DNA of 64,000 bases from Sclerurus mexicanus. Taxonomy: Eukaryota > Chordata > Aves > Passeriformes > Furnariidae. Every line of letters starts with the position of its first letter. The stretch's first letter is position 1. Below, in pieces: positions 61,501 through 64,000 of this stretch. The stretch lies in assembly GCA_013396755.1 (NCBI GenBank), contig VWZF01007822.1, forward strand, positions 1 to 64,000. The letters run 5' to 3'. The position numbers and the translations under genes were made by a program. The notes beneath the pieces were generated by a model. The model did no database searches. It was not told the origin of the DNA and worked only from the letters and a program-made list of their open reading frames with translations.

Positions 61501-64000
61501 TACAGACTAGAGAGAACATGTTATTTTTAACATAGTTATGTCAAATGGCAAAATAATTCTCCATTATGTATTCTACGTAAAGCATGAAGCAGTTAATGAT
61601 AGAAGGTATATGAATATTAATCAGACTGACACTACCTTTACCAAGACTGAAAATTGGGTACTTCTTTAATGGGAAATATCAACTTCATTATCACTGATAG
61701 GGTTGAACTTGGATGATTTAGGAAGCACCTGTGTGGCATATCCATATATTTTAAAATACAAATATATACCTTAAATCTTCATATAACATATATAGTCTTA
61801 CTACAGATAACAATTGATACAGTGGATGTCCATTTTCCTGGCTGGAAACACATTGAAAACACATTGTCCAATTCTGAACCAATCACCTTAACATTTTCCA
61901 TTTTAGCAACTGCTAATACCTTACTTAGTGAGCTTTCTTGGTGTTGATTATCTCACACATTATACTCTGCTTTTGATCTTTCTTAGAAGAAACACTACCA
62001 AGAATTGTTTATTGATGGTGGTGTGTAAAGCAGATGTGAAGGGTTCATTCCATAATCTATGAAATGCATGTGTGGTGAAAGTCTGCAAAAAGCCATCAAT
62101 GGTGATCACATTTGTAATGATCTATTGTATATAGAAAACAAGAGATCTTTATGGACAATTTACAAATGTTGTCATTTGCATATTGTTCTGCAGATAGTGA
62201 ATTTATGGATTTTTCTCTTTCCTTGGGTCATAAACAGTCATAGTGTTTTAAATCTTCTTTATGGCTTCTTAAGAAATTTTAGCTTCTTTACTAGGATTCT
62301 TTAAATACACAACAGCTACTCTTTTTATCAGATCCTAAGAGTACTGTATGGTCTCTGAACCAAATCGTACTATCTTCTATGTTATGTTAAGCCTGGATTT
62401 TTCTAGTCTGAGAGTTCCAATTAAAGCACAGGCAGTGGGAAAATTGATAATGGAAGAACCATAAATTCAGGAGCAATTTTTTATTGCTTTAAAAGATATA
62501 GATGGATCTTTGACTCCCTCATCAATATATTGCCTGGCTCAGCTGAGCTTTTTGCTGAGAACAATATAACTTGCAGATAATAAAGACCAACACAGAGTAA
62601 ATGAAATCTTTTCTTCAATTGTAAAACAAATATTCTAGACTTGGAATTAAGGTTCCGTGTAACTTCATCATTAAATATTCTTGAATTTATGCTTCAATCG
62701 ATGGAATTCATCCTCTTCTGAGGCTTTAAGGTTGAGATTGAACTCTTACAATTGCAAGAAAGACTCATTGAATATCTACTATTCTTTCTCTTTTTGCCTT
62801 TTACTCCTTGAACAATGCAATAAACATCTGTTAACAGCAACACATCTGCAGTAAACTGAGGGTAGTATCCCTCTCTCAAACAAGTATCGATATAACTTGA
62901 TTAAGATGACCAAAAATTTCAGCCTCTTTTCCTCTATGAAGGAAAAGAGTTTCCTTGTACAGTTATAAGTTAGGGCACTCCTTTGTCATTTTTTTATTTG
63001 ATAAAAGTAAAAACTTCACCTGCAGCTCCATAATAAAGTTTGAGTCCCTGAGGTACAAATTCAATCTCTTGTGTTAACAAGGCTTTGGAGAAAAGACTAC
63101 AAGGACAATAACATCTGTTGAACAGATCTTGTACAGGGTTCATTTTGGAATGAAGTGCTAAAGTCCTCCATCAACATTGTTAGTTTTTGTGCTCAAGGCG
63201 AAAACAGGCAGTGACTTTACTTCAGAACTAGTGTAAGGATTAAAACAACATTGAACTTCAAGGCCCATACTTGACTGATTCCTTCTCTTACACTGATATT
63301 CACCACAACCAGAGGTGCTGATCATTCTTCAGTTATCTCCCATCAGAAGGAGTTTCTTTTAATCTGTTCTTCACAAACATGCTATGAGTAGCAATATAGA
63401 AGTGCTTGCAGAGAAATAAGAAGGTGCCTTAAAGGCCCTTGAGGAGCAGCGAAGGCAATATTTCCAGGTTCTCTGCTCTACTTTTGCCTTCAGCAGTGAT
63501 TTAATTGCATAGGGGGAGGAATGGAAAATGTGGTAAGGAGACACTTTGGGGCTTTGTGTATTAGATTGGATCACAACAGTCATGCTTTCTAAATGTTCAC
63601 AGTGTGAGGCTCTATGGTGTATGCTTTCTTTCAGAACCATAAACTAAACTGAACACAACAGTACTTTTGGAGAGCTAAAACAAAGGCTTAGCCTTATAGA
63701 GTAACTGTCAATTGATTTTTACCTTTCAACTTCTGGGCTGAGAGTACCTTGAAAATGAGCTAGCACAGTCAAAAAGATTTGCACAGACAAAATTAGTCAC
63801 TGCTCAAAATGTTACTACATAATGTGATAAAAAGTTTTAAACTTTGAAATAAGATACATTTTCATGTGATTTTATCATACTTCTGAGACCTGTAAAGAGA
63901 TCACCACAGAACAAAAACCTTCAGATAAACAGCAGATTTTTGCAATAGCCTATTATTGAATTAATATTAGACTCCATGCTTTTGTCAGCGAAAAAAATAA
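49516..64000. other. Unassigned AT-rich non-coding sequence
   Basis: Nothing in these 14.5 kb can be assigned with confidence: no CR1 tail, no recognisable exon, no RNA gene. A GC-richer pocket at 50700-51000 has overlapping frames of 97 (-) and 68 (+) codons without known domains. A 76-codon minus-strand frame at 55201-55431 lies between splice-like signals. A short direct repeat, (A/G)AAACACATTG twice, is at 61845-61866. Confidence 0.5.

Overview
The window looks like avian nuclear DNA. It is AT-rich and has no open reading frame longer than about 140 codons. It carries nine pieces of CR1 LINE, the dominant bird retroposon, several ending in the diagnostic 3' tail (ATTCTATGATTCTAT at about 9034-9048, or its complement AGAATCATAGAA/AGAATCACAGAA at 823, 9336, 31943 and 49302). 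I recognise no functional protein-coding exon, rRNA, tRNA, CRISPR array or prokaryotic feature. The stretch is best read as a gene desert or the inside of a very large intron on a bird chromosome. Species cannot be fixed from the sequence alone.

Layout. From 0.8 to 9.8 kb is a CR1-rich zone with five copies on both strands: 821-915 (-), 1075-1835 (+), 3715-4312 (+), 8495-9048 (+) and 9333-9800 (-). From 9.8 to 22.3 kb I see almost no repeats except a locally GC-richer patch at 14.2-14.8 kb. From 22.3 to about 24.1 kb lies the most unusual object: a heavily decayed Ty3/gypsy-type LTR retrotransposon interior on the + strand. Its gag capsid, two zinc knuckles, protease, reverse transcriptase and start of the connection domain follow in canonical order, broken by many stops and frameshifts. 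A weak integrase-like patch near 24.9-25.0 kb may be its continuation. Three CR1 scraps lie at 30.5, 31.9 and 32.4 kb. From 33 to 36 kb there are simple repeats and a perfect 12-bp hairpin fused to a small tandem repeat.

From 43.1 to 43.4 kb is a homeodomain-site-rich stretch in which a motif of about 30-55 bp occurs three times (43108, 43230, 43319). It looks like a conserved regulatory element with internal duplication. Just downstream, at 43.48 and 43.95 kb, are two halves that resemble an old amniote palindromic repeat. A possible MIR/CORE-SINE relic is at 47.4 kb and one more CR1 at 49.3 kb. From 49.5 to 64 kb there is nothing I can assign with confidence.

No genes act together here. 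What can be read is the history of transposon deposition (old Ty3/gypsy and amniote SINE/MITE-like relics, later CR1 copies) and one candidate regulatory block. All calls are by eye from the sequence; none was checked by database search.
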